DNA from: Anthracocystis setariae
Lineage: Eukaryota; Basidiomycota; Ustilaginomycetes; Ustilaginales; Ustilaginaceae
DNA length: 64,000 bases
NCBI GenBank assembly: GCA_928724745.1
Contig: CAKMXJ010000020.1
Coordinates: 434,001 to 498,000 of the forward strand
Reading direction: 5' to 3'
In this document: piece after piece, positions 52,057 through 61,595 of the stretch
Position numbering within the stretch: position 1 is the first letter of the stretch
Layout of the letters: each line of letters begins with the position of its first letter
Position numbers and translations under genes: made by a program
The notes under the pieces: model-generated
Databases searched by the model: none
Seen by the model: the letters and a program-made list of their open reading frames with translations, nothing else
Told to the model about the DNA's origin: nothing

Positions 52057-52558
52057 GATTTTGATTTTGATTTTGGATTTTGATTTTGATTTTTGATTTT
52101 GATTTTTGATTTGATTTTGGATTTGTTGATTTGATTTTGGGTTAAGCGAGCGAGGCTTTTTTGGATCTTCTCGGCCTCAGTTGCGGCGGTGAGAGCGCTT
52201 TAATTTTCTTTTCTTCCTTTGTTTTATTATACAGTAGTTGAAAGGTTTGGCTGAAACTCGGCACGATGGTGAGCAGCGAGCGCTTTGATGCATTGGCGTG
52301 CTTGCGCCCGCGATGGTTCGAACCTAGCTCTGCTGCAGAACAGTGTAGTACAGTGTAGTACAGTACCGTGCAGTAGGTGGATAAATAAACGCAGGGGTCG
52401 TGGCTCCTGATCTGCAGATGATCTGGCGATCAAGATAGAGGACGGTGTGGAATGAAAGTAGTGCCGTAGCGAGCAGAGCGCTGGCTCAAGATTCAGAGCG
52501 ATTGTTGGATCAGGAACGAGACAATGGGCGAAGCACGCTATTTCGGCTGCTTGGCCCG

Positions 52559-52593
52559 CTGAATGCTGAATGCTGAATGCTGAATGCTGAATC
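52559..52593. repeat. (TGAATGC)n tandem repeat
   Basis: About five tandem copies of a 7-bp unit lie in non-coding DNA. Confidence 0.85.
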
Positions 52594-53714
52594 GAAATCA
52601 GGTGAAAGCGCAATACAGTAATGCGCGTCGTTGGTTTTAGCAGCTGGATATCTATGCTCGACCAACGATGACCACTTTCTTCAAGACGGTGATGGTAGTG
52701 GTGGTGGTGGTGGTGGTGGTGGTAAAAAAAGACGATCGGACAGGATACTGTGTTGGTGATGATGAGTTGTGGGGGGGGGTTGGAAATGGTGTCCTCGAGC
52801 TGAGGGTAAGCCATCGATGGTGGGGCTCAACCAAATGAAATGCTCACAGTACGCGACAGTACTGTACTGTATGCACTTCCACGACAAGCCAAGCAAGCCC
52901 AGAAAGCTAAGGAAAGCCGACTTTGGGGTACAGAAGGATCTTGTACTGGACTGGACAGGACTGGAATTGGAGAAATGCTTGGTGTGCTGTTCTCTGTCGA
53001 TCCTTTTCACGGTCGGGGATCGACAGTATGCAGCCAAAGAGGGTCCAAAAAGGATGACAAGGCCAAGCTTGAGCAGTGTTGCCGCGCCACAACGGCAATC
53101 GCCGAGACTTTTGCTCCGGCAATCAATCTGTGAAGAGTACAGTTGAATACACTGTGCTCTGTGGGTGTGCATGTTTCGAGCGCTTTTTGAATCTTAGAGT
53201 ACTGTAATGGGAAAGTTGTGGGTTTTTTTGGTGCAACACTCGGAGGCACGGTCACCGCAGACTCCAACTCCGACGCCGCCCTCCCATATCTTTTCTAATT
53301 CTTTTTCTTTTTTTTTCTTTTTTTCTTTTTTTTTTTTTCTTTTACAAACAACGGCAAGTTGCCTTTCCTTAAAGCATGACCCGGCTTGGCAATCAGCGAC
53401 CAAGGTATTAGGGCAAAGGATACAGTATACAGTATTGCTTTCGAGCATAGAGCCTGTCGTGGTTCGTCTACAAGCTCAACCATCGTATCGGGAGCAGGAT
53501 GGCTCGATGCGGGTGGATGCACCGGGGGCTGGCGTGGGAACATGCTTCTGTCGGTTGGCTCGAAACGCACCCTTTATGCAATGTGCAGCGCCCTTTTTCT
53601 CCCTGCCACTCTTCACCATTGATACAGTACAGCGCCGGAAACAAACTTCCAGACTGCCACATGGAAAGTGTTGCACAGCGGTTGGGCCCTACATGCCTCA
53701 TGCAGGTCCCAGAG

Positions 53715-53718
<4 letters not shown>

Positions 53719-53779
<61 letters not shown>

Positions 53780-53790
53780 GTGTTCTCGCT
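53719..53790. repeat. (CT)n microsatellite
   Basis: A long CT dinucleotide tract with a few interruptions, followed by TCTCG units to about 53815. Confidence 0.9.
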
Positions 53791-54239
53791 CTCGTTCTCG
53801 CTCTCGTTTTCGCTCGCTTGTGAAGGGCCTGCTTCGTGATGCATGTTTGGCTTGACGAGAGCAAAGCAACGCAACCAAGCTACCACGATTTCGAAATGAA
53901 AGTGCATGCCATCGAGACAACTCACCTAAATTCAATTTTCCTTTATCCAGCCGAGATTAACCAAAAAAAAAAAAAATGGGGGACCTGAAATTCATTTTCC
54001 AAAACAGTACGCTGTGTGAAGCAAGAATCTGACATCATGAAACTAAAGCTTCTTGCGTGTTGCGACGCGCTCGGTCCAACTCTTGATTCCTCCACCGCTC
54101 TCGGCGAGACCGTTGGTGCCAAGCTGCGTAAAATTTGGCAGAGCAGAGAGGACCCTTTCCAGCTACGGATTCATATCAACCCCTGCTTGCATTCCATCAC
54201 ACTCTGTTTCAAGGCAAGACACAGTATAGCATCCTCAAC

Positions 54240-54923
54240 ATGTCGGTAAGTAGCGCATCGTGCCAATACATGCGAACCGTTGCTGATTCCTGATTCCTCT
54301 GCTGTCTACAGTCTCAATGGGAGGTCCGATTTAGCAACTCTCGTCGTCTGCCTTACTTCTACGATCCCGTCACGCAGCAATCCACTTGGGAGATCCCACA
54401 AGGTCATACCGAACAGTCGGTTCGCTCTCTTCCCGGTGCAAAGTATCTCGATCCCGCCCATGCGCCTGGGGCAGATTCCGACAAGCCAGACAAGGTGCGC
54501 GCCAGCCATCTGCTCATCAAACATGCCGGCAGCCGACGTCCTAGCTCTTGGAAGGAAGCCAACATCACCAGGTCAAAAGACGACGCCATCGTTCAGCTGA
54601 AGAAATTCCAAGCCGAGCTTCAGCAAGATACAAGCAAGGACAAGTTTGCCTCGTTGGCCAGTGTTCATTCGTAAGTTCTCTCAGCGTCTTATCAAAAGCG
54701 CAAGACTAGCACTGACCCTTTCAACCGACTCTTGACCTTTTTGTGCGTTGCGTAACCATGCAGAGACTGCTCTTCAGCAAGGGCAGGTGGTGATCTGGGC
54801 TTCTTCCAGCGCGGTCAGATGCAGAAACCTTTCGAAGATGCCGCTTTCGGTCTCAAGGTTGGCCAACTCAGCAGCATCGTCGACACTGACTCGGGTGTTC
54901 ATCTCATTTATCGCACTGCCTGA
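54240..54923 (+). CDS. ESS1: Parvulin-type peptidyl-prolyl isomerase Ess1/Pin1
   Basis: Three exons (54240-54245, 54312-54670, 54764-54923) encode 174 residues; introns start GTAAGT and end CAG. The WW domain (residues 3-33) has W5 and W28: [18 protein letters not shown] then QQSTWEIP. The parvulin domain (~63-174) has [13 protein letters not shown] (H68), [15 protein letters not shown] with the catalytic Cys at 124, RGQMQKPFE, and [10 protein letters not shown] with H168. The enzyme isomerises phospho-Ser/Thr-Pro bonds, notably in the RNA polymerase II tail. The length is close to yeast Ess1 (170). The first exon contributes only Met-Ser. The gene is convergent with the HNT1 homologue, with 165 bases between the stops. 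Confidence 0.93.
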
Positions 54924-55088
54924 TCTCACCTTGAACTGCGTCTTACTGTACACCCAAACGCTGTCACTTTGCCACACTCTAGGAGAAATCCACATTTCAG
55001 CGTGTTCAAACGCCATCGTTCTTGACTGAATGTCGTCTTGCGATCAATTTTGTTATAATTGCTGTCCACGAGTCAACAAGCCGAATCA

Positions 55089-55722
55089 TTAGAGCTTCTC
55101 AAGACGACCCTTGATCTGTTCGTGGATCTTGGCGAGTTGCTCCTTTTCGGGTTGAGTGGCTGGCCAGCCCACACCGAGACCTTGCTTTTCATCAGGCTTA
55201 GGAATCACATGGACTGTAAACAGCAGCAAACATCATGTCAGCATCACAGTTCCGATCACTGTGTAATAGAGCAAATGAAAATTGGGCAACTTACAGTGGA
55301 CGTGGTCGACCATCTGGTGCGCCATCCTACCGTTGTTCTGCAGGATATTGTACTGTTCCGCACCGGTGGCAATGGCGATCTTCTTGGCTACAGGTAGCAG
55401 TTCGTCCAAGTGTTCATCTGGGATATCGTGCAACTTGGCTCCGTGGTACTTGGGGATGACCAATGCATGACCTTCCGAGATGGGTCCAATATCTGTTGCA
55501 CAGCGTTAGCGTAGCATCAATCGAGTAGCACAGGCACAAGTGTGGTGTCAGCGTAAGTATGCTCGATCCCGTTCTTGCTTCCAGAGCAGCATATTTCGGA
55601 TCGAATCAAAGGCACGTACCGAGGAAAGCATAGGTCTTGTCGGAATCGTACAACTTCAACGAAGGGATTTGGCCTGCGATGATCTTGCAAAAGATGCAGT
55701 TGGCATCGGTCTTGGTGGCCAT
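55089..55722 (-). CDS. HNT1: HIT-family nucleotide hydrolase (HINT1/Hnt1)
   Basis: Three minus-strand exons (55620-55722, 55295-55492, 55089-55213) encode 141 residues. The HIT motif H-x-H-x-H reads HVHFHVIP at 98-105 and is split by intron 2 at the Phe codon. The N-terminus (MATKTDANCIFCKIIAGQIP) and the SEGHALVIPKYH and QNNGRMAHQMVDHVH blocks are the standard HINT pattern. HINT1/Hnt1 hydrolyses adenosine phosphoramidates and related nucleotides in the cytosol and nucleus. The splice sites GTACGT...ACAG and GTAAGT...ACAG keep the frame throughout. The tail ends in GRLEKL, close to the usual length. Confidence 0.93.
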
Positions 55723-56742
55723 TTTGAACAACACTCGAGCTGGGGCGAAGGCGAAAATGGTGGGCAATTTGGTGCTGCGAGGAGGTGATGATGTCTAGAC
55801 TCTGGTAGCCAAAACGGACAAGAGGATGGTGAAAGTTAGAAGCTGATTTCCCCGGCTTTTTACTGTACTCGGACTGCAACATGCAAAGATGGTCAATGCG
55901 AGATTCAAGTTTAGTTGGCGACTGTGACTGTACTAGAGTTGCTTTTTCTCGTCTGGTGGAGGCGGCTTGGCTTCTCACACGACATCTGGGAATTGATTTT
56001 CTGGAAAAAAAAATAAAAATGTTAGGTTATAAAAAGAAGAATCAAACAGTGTCAAAAGTCACGTGAGTATTTCGCGCAGTGTCGAACTCCGGCACGCGCC
56101 ACAAAAAAGGTTGGATTTTTGGTCAGAGTTGGCTTTGGGTGTGTTTCTGTAGGCTCGGCTGTCAGTTTAAGCCATCACTACTCTACTACTCTGCGTTTCC
56201 ACACTGTGCAGTCAGTCAGCTCTGTATCACAGTTTGGCATCTTGAGCGCCTCTACTGCTCCATCGTACAGTTACACTTGCAATCACAGTACGCAAGTCGA
56301 AAGGCAATCAAGCGAGTCGCTTCTGAGCAGACTGTACTGCAATCCACTGCAATCCACTCACACTACGGCTGTCAAGGCTAAACAGGTGGATGTAAGAGGC
56401 CGGCTCGATCCCGATCCTCTTTCCTCACACAAAGTCACAAAACATATCGTAGCGTGTAGTTCTCCGCGGTCATTTCAGTTTGCATCCAAGCTAAATAGGT
56501 TCTAACTTTGTTCGGCTTCCTTTCTCACTTTCGCTTTCTACTTGAACCGCCATCGTCAAGACTAGCCTCGAGCCATCACATCACATCACATCACATCGGA
56601 AGTGATCCGCAAAATAACCTCACCCGTCCTCCCTTGCTATAATCACACCATCACCTTTATCCTGCAAGCCACAATCTAATATACCCTTTGCGCAGTCGAG
56701 CAGCCGTTATTCTGGCGCTCCTCGCATTCCACCCTCATCTCA
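55723..56742. other. Divergent promoter region
   Basis: This 1-kb stretch lies between HNT1 and the FHA gene. It has an A-rich segment at about 56003-56040, an AATCCACTGC duplication near 56340-56360, and a TCACA repeat (56575-56597) followed by a pyrimidine-rich leader. No gene is recognised. Confidence 0.5.
56575..56597. repeat. (TCACA)n microsatellite
   Basis: Four to five tandem TCACA units lie upstream of the FHA gene. Confidence 0.8.
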
Positions 56743-59700
56743 ATGCTCAGCTCTATTCGCCGATCCTTCGGCATGAGCCCGAGTGCGAGCGCTTCCAGCA
56801 TTCAGGCCGAATACTTTGACCCTAGCGACGCTCCTGCCGGCGTCCTTTCTGCTTCCGACAAACCAAACACCCTCATCCCCTTGCGTCGATCCAACAGCTT
56901 CTCAAGATTCTTTTCAGCCTCTCGCTCCTCCTCGCCAGTCAAGGCTTCAATGCTGCCCAGTCCGTCCAAGACCATGTCTTCGCCAACAAGGGCTTCCTCA
57001 GCCGAACCACTGGTCCCAGCCGATGTAGAGCCAGTGTTGGCATACCTCATACTTATGGACAAGAAGGGAAGACAGAAGCAGCGCTATCCCATCCAGAGTC
57101 TCAAGACCACCATGGGTCGATCCATCGACAACGATGTCCGTTTCCTCGTCAGCGACGTCAGCAGGCTCCACTGTACCATCGAGATCGAAATCCAGCAAGA
57201 GCATGACTCACGCGATATCAAGGCTTTCCTTCAAGTTGTCGGTGCGAATGGTGTCCTTCTCAACGACACTCTCGCATATCCAGCACCCCGCGGAGCGGCA
57301 AGATACGAGCTACACACCAACGATTCAATCGTCATTGCTAAGCGATGCTTCCTCTTCGAGCTTCCCACGCCTACATCGGATGAAGCAGCGTCCAGCATCT
57401 TTTCGTCGCCAGTCAAGGGTGCCCCTTCCGGCGCTGTACCTTGCACCCCTACGCTTACTTCCAGCAGACGTATCAGGATGAGCCTTGTCAATGCAGCTCA
57501 GATTGACACCCCTGTCAAAGCCAAGAGACAAGCTTCTCCGACCAAGCTCAGCGATACAGACAGAGAAGCTCGTCGCGCCAACGGTCTTCAGCGCTTTATG
57601 CAATCCGCCAACGTCACTTCCTCCAAAGTCAAAGCATCGGGTCGTCAGAGCCGCACATCCTCTTCTGCGACCAATCTGTTTGCCACACCAGTCAAGAGCC
57701 ACAACACCGCTGTCGAGCCCAAGACAGCGCCACCCAAGCAAGTCAGCTTCAGCCTGTATGCCAACTCGTACACCGGCAGGCTCAGCCCTGTCAAGCAGAT
57801 GAGGATGTTGCCACCTCTCGACACGATGAACGAGGAGCAGGACGCAAGTTTCAGCAGCAGCAGCAACAACAACAACGACAACAGCGACAGCAACGAGCAG
57901 CTACCCGAAGAGCATCTCGCCGAAGAAGAAGAGGGCCGCATGGAGCAGGACATCGAGTCGCCTCGGGACGAATCCTCAGAAGACATTGTCATTGTTGAAG
58001 AGCTCGAACAAGAGCCAGAGCCAGAGCAGTCGGCTGAACCTGGACAACAGCCTATCATCCACCTTGCTAGCCCAGGAAAAAGTATCGCCGAGGAGGAGGA
58101 CAAGGAAAACGCCCGGCCCTCGAGTCCCACCGTCAGCTCCTCATCCGCAAGCTCACCCAGCAAAAGCGGTAGCCCTAAGCGTGCCAAGCGTCGCAGCAGC
58201 TTCTTTGGTCGTGCTGGGCCTTTTGCAGGTATCAGCCTTGGTTTCTACGCCGAAGAGCGTAAGGATGAGCGTACTACTGAAGAGCAAGTAGCTCCTCCTC
58301 CAGCAGCAAAGGATGTGGAAGAATTCTCCGATGCTTCAGAAGCTGATCCTGCACCGATGGACGAGGACGATGCCGATGCCGTCGCATCCAGTCCAGTTCA
58401 ACGCCGCATGCCTCCCAGGTCCATGACGCTCGGCATCAGCAAGACCCCTTCGCCTGTCAAAAGGCAGCATTTCGTCGGTCTAGCGCCTATGCCTCGTCGT
58501 CCGCGTCTCAGTCTCAACACCAGGCGCAAGGTCTCGCTTCGCACACAGACCCTCTTGCGATCCAGCGAGGCGTACGCCGATCGCCTCTTCCTTCCGCCTC
58601 CTCCTCCCTCGTCCGCTACTCCAGGCATGTCGGGTTTGTCCAAGTCCATGTCGATGCCTTCGAATCTTTCGGCTATGGCCCCCATACAACCTCCTCCTGC
58701 GTTTGACGGCTCATCTTCGTTCGAAGCGGGACAGCAAGACCAGGTCCAGGAGTATGACGACTTTGAGGCCAACCTCGACCCCGCGCTTAGCGAAGAAGAA
58801 GAACACGAGCCTTGGAAAGATTCGGAAGACGACGAGGACGAAGTTGACCAAAGCTTGTCCGTCCTTTCGCCTTCTCCGAGGAAAGCACCGTACAGCTTCA
58901 GTCCTGTCAAGACCTCGTCCTTGGCCCCCTTCGCTACTCCCCAGCCAACTTCGAAGACGCACTCCCGCCGCATCTCGATGCCTCCAGCGGGTGCCGCAGA
59001 TACGAAAGCTTCCGTCCGAGCAGCTCTGGTCCGTCTGCAGATCAGTGCCGCTGGTGAACGCATCGTTCACGAGACCTCCAACAAGACTGAGCCTGTCAAA
59101 GAGCAGCAGCAGTCTTCTCCAACAAAACCGAGAAAGGTCGTACGAGTCTCTGATGTTGGTCTACCAGCCACGGAGCTCTCTATGGGCTTTGATGTAGTTC
59201 AAGACTCTGCTGATGAACCAGAGTCCGAAAAGATCGCAGAGGCATTGCACGATCTCTTTGCAGCTGAAGAGGAGGAGCTAACAGACGATGAGATGGCCGA
59301 GGATGAGGAAGAGGAAGAGGAAGAGCAAATCGTCCAGATCAGCTCCAAGGCCGTTGAAAGCCCTTCCCGTCCCAACGCTGCCACTCCCCCACCAACTCTG
59401 CAAGCTCCTCAAACGCCAGCAGCTATCAATTCGGTTCGTCACCCCTTCTCGTCCGTGTCGGCTCAACCCGCCACTCCAGACATGCAGGGTCTCGCATCTA
59501 TGCTCAACTCTAGCCCCGAAAAACAGCCACAGTATGGCAGTTTGGGCGATCGAATGCGAGCAGCCAATCCGGAAATTGTCGACTTCTTGTCTCCTTCCAA
59601 GAGTTCCCCCCGCAAGGCGGCTTCCAGTAGCCCAACTAAGGGCAGGAGAGCGGTGAGGAGAAGCGAGGCGGCGGAAGTGGCTGTGCCGCTTCCCGCTACG

Positions 59701-61179
59701 CCTAGGGCTGCGCCGTCGGTGCCGAGCCTGGCATCTCCGGCAGTGGCCCCACTTCCACCGACGTTGTTGATGGCCCCGAGCGTGGGTGGAACACCGGTGA
59801 GACCAGCAGTCGAGGCCGAGCTGCATGTGACCATGTTCGATGCGGCAGAGATGGATGCACATAACGAGGCCATTGCCAGAGCTTTGGTTGAGGCTGTCGA
59901 GGTAGAGGTCGAGCCTGTTGAGGCAGCGACGGAGGAGCGGCTCTTGTTCGAGCCTGAGCACGTCGAGACGGACGAGCCCATCGTCGAGCGAATCAACGAG
60001 GAACCAATTTCCGAGACCATTTACGAGGAGGTAGCTGCTGAAGTTGTCGAGGATGCTCAGCATACTGCTATGGAGGCAGCTACCGAGATCACTGAGCCAG
60101 TCCAGGAAACAGAGGCGGATCTCACTAACATCGAGCCTTCTCCGGTCAAGCGCACATCCCGACGAGCAGCCTCTACCTCGCCCACCAAGCGTGCTACTCG
60201 CTCCGTCTCTCCTACTAAGCGAGCTGCTCGTTCATCCCCAGTCAAGGGCTCCGCAGCCACTACCACTGCCGCCGTTCCAGCAGTGTTCCAGGAAGAAGCC
60301 TTCGCAGAACCAACACAAGAGGAGGTCGATCCCAAGTCTCCCACCAAGTCCAAGTCCCGCTCGTCCCCCGTCAAGCCGACTTCTGTTCCTGGATCCGCTG
60401 AGAAGACCTCTATTGAAGAAGAGGCTGCTGTACAGGAGAGGGAAGACCTTGCCGAAGCAGAGATAGAAGTCTCGGCGCCGGAGCTCGAGTCACCCACCAA
60501 ACCCACTCGTCGAGCAGCAGAAAGGAGAGCAAAGAGTGTCGCCACCGAAAACATCAGCTCCGCTGCTGCTGCTACATCGCCTGAGAAGCCAGTCAGAAGA
60601 GCTCGTGCCGCTGCGGCGAAGAAGGTTGAGGACGAGATTTGCATCGAGGATCAGAGCAGTGTGGAAGGAAGGGAGGAGCCGAAAAAGGCGATGCGCACCC
60701 GTGCCACGCGATCTGCGACAGCTACGACCAGGTGCGTAAGGACGCGCGGGACCAAGGCTGCTGAGTTGGGCGCACCATCTTCCAGCGCTGGATTTGGCGA
60801 TGATGAGGCGAGCGATGGGGAAGAAGCCGCTCCGGTCAAGGCGAAGAGGACTGTCAAGGCAAAGAAGGCGGAGGAGGGCGATTCACCGACCAAGCCTGCT
60901 ACTGCGGTGAAAGCAGCCCGAAAGCCCGCAGCTCGCACTGCTCGTTCCACTCGAGCTAAGGTGGTCGAGACCAGTGAAGTGGACGAGGCATCTGAAGCGG
61001 AGCAGGAAGAGGAAGCTCCAGCTCCAGCAAAGACGACTCGTGCTCGTGCCACCCGTACCACAGCTGCAAGCAAGATCAAGGCGAAAGCGGAAGCGGAGGA
61101 AGTGGCAACTTCGTCTTCAGCTACGACGGCTGCGGGTACGATGAGGTCGGGAAGGCCACGACGTGCTGCTGCCAAGTAA
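56743..61179 (+). CDS. Large FHA-domain protein rich in SPxK/TPxK motifs
   Basis: The protein has 1478 residues in one exon. An FHA domain (~104-210) is visible with TMGRSIDNDVRF, VSRLHCTIEI and ANGVLLND, the GR, SxxH and NG signatures of phosphothreonine recognition. The rest is mostly disordered, with acidic blocks (~390-440, 680-705, 850-880) and dozens of SPVK/SPTK/TPVK motifs, a CDK-site pattern, concentrated near 55-75 and 1135-1220. The C-terminus is Ala/Lys/Arg-rich with repeated RATR/RAAR units. FHA plus repeated SPxK with strong charge segregation resembles Ki-67, a mitotic chromosome-surface protein; homology cannot be judged from motifs. A nuclear, cell-cycle-phosphorylated chromatin protein is the best inference. 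The ATG at 56743 opens the frame. Confidence 0.75.
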   Translation: MLSSIRRSFGMSPSASASSIQAEYFDPSDAPAGVLSASDKPNTLIPLRRSNSFSRFFSASRSSSPVKASMLPSPSKTMSSPTRASSAEPLVPADVEPVLAYLILMDKKGRQKQRYPIQSLKTTMGRSIDNDVRFLVSDVSRLHCTIEIEIQQEHDSRDIKAFLQVVGANGVLLNDTLAYPAPRGAARYELHTNDSIVIAKRCFLFELPTPTSDEAASSIFSSPVKGAPSGAVPCTPTLTSSRRIRMSLVNAAQIDTPVKAKRQASPTKLSDTDREARRANGLQRFMQSANVTSSKVKASGRQSRTSSSATNLFATPVKSHNTAVEPKTAPPKQVSFSLYANSYTGRLSPVKQMRMLPPLDTMNEEQDASFSSSSNNNNDNSDSNEQLPEEHLAEEEEGRMEQDIESPRDESSEDIVIVEELEQEPEPEQSAEPGQQPIIHLASPGKSIAEEEDKENARPSSPTVSSSSASSPSKSGSPKRAKRRSSFFGRAGPFAGISLGFYAEERKDERTTEEQVAPPPAAKDVEEFSDASEADPAPMDEDDADAVASSPVQRRMPPRSMTLGISKTPSPVKRQHFVGLAPMPRRPRLSLNTRRKVSLRTQTLLRSSEAYADRLFLPPPPPSSATPGMSGLSKSMSMPSNLSAMAPIQPPPAFDGSSSFEAGQQDQVQEYDDFEANLDPALSEEEEHEPWKDSEDDEDEVDQSLSVLSPSPRKAPYSFSPVKTSSLAPFATPQPTSKTHSRRISMPPAGAADTKASVRAALVRLQISAAGERIVHETSNKTEPVKEQQQSSPTKPRKVVRVSDVGLPATELSMGFDVVQDSADEPESEKIAEALHDLFAAEEEELTDDEMAEDEEEEEEEQIVQISSKAVESPSRPNAATPPPTLQAPQTPAAINSVRHPFSSVSAQPATPDMQGLASMLNSSPEKQPQYGSLGDRMRAANPEIVDFLSPSKSSPRKAASSSPTKGRRAVRRSEAAEVAVPLPATPRAAPSVPSLASPAVAPLPPTLLMAPSVGGTPVRPAVEAELHVTMFDAAEMDAHNEAIARALVEAVEVEVEPVEAATEERLLFEPEHVETDEPIVERINEEPISETIYEEVAAEVVEDAQHTAMEAATEITEPVQETEADLTNIEPSPVKRTSRRAASTSPTKRATRSVSPTKRAARSSPVKGSAATTTAAVPAVFQEEAFAEPTQEEVDPKSPTKSKSRSSPVKPTSVPGSAEKTSIEEEAAVQEREDLAEAEIEVSAPELESPTKPTRRAAERRAKSVATENISSAAAATSPEKPVRRARAAAAKKVEDEICIEDQSSVEGREEPKKAMRTRATRSATATTRCVRTRGTKAAELGAPSSSAGFGDDEASDGEEAAPVKAKRTVKAKKAEEGDSPTKPATAVKAARKPAARTARSTRAKVVETSEVDEASEAEQEEEAPAPAKTTRARATRTTAASKIKAKAEAEEVATSSSATTAAGTMRSGRPRRAAAK

Positions 61180-61595
61180 CGCGATTCTGAGCTCATGAGG
61201 TTGAGTCGGACTTTGTATCATTTCTATGTGTTTGTTTGCTAGTTGCTCGCTGCAAAGTGTATACGATTGCCTGTCAAGCGAAGCGTGATGCATGGAAAGG
61301 CGACGCAGTGCATGTGTTGACCAGCTCTGAAAAGACCATGGTACAGTAGCGTATCAGGTGGGCTTGGATGAGCACCGGTAAGACAAAATTTCGGTTAACA
61401 GGATGGGCGAAAATACCGGATAGCCGGTTGCCAACGGGAATTTTGGCACACGTCTGTCTGTCTGTCTGGGCGTTCGTTTCTTGGGTTTTCTATTCGGTGA
61501 CCCCGCATTCACCTGGCAGCCTTCAATTCGACCTCCATCATCTCTGGTCAAAACCGCTGCTTCATACTTGTACTGGTTCAGAGAGTGGGTCTACG
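61180..61595. other. Intergenic region before the carboxylase gene
   Basis: These 416 bases contain a CTGT repeat (about 61449-61466) and a TACAGTA motif near 61342. No gene is recognised. Confidence 0.5.

Larger units (their letters stand above)
52057..54239. other. Intergenic region rich in simple repeats
   Basis: No gene is supported. The stretch holds GATTTT-type repeats (52062-52140), TACAG-type motifs (52341-52372, 52855-52873, 53421, 53628), a TGAATGC repeat (52559-52593), a GGT run (52694-52722), T/C tracts (53297-53342) and a long CT microsatellite (53719-53790). Open frames over these tracts encode only low-complexity peptides. Confidence 0.5.

Noticed and set aside
52310..52322. 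Second B-box-like palindrome GGTTCGAACC
   Set aside because: The flanks do not form T-arm or acceptor pairs on either strand.
53207..53935. Frames of 155-210 codons on both strands
   Set aside because: They are produced by CT/GA and T-rich microsatellites and give only Ser-Leu or Arg-Glu repeats.
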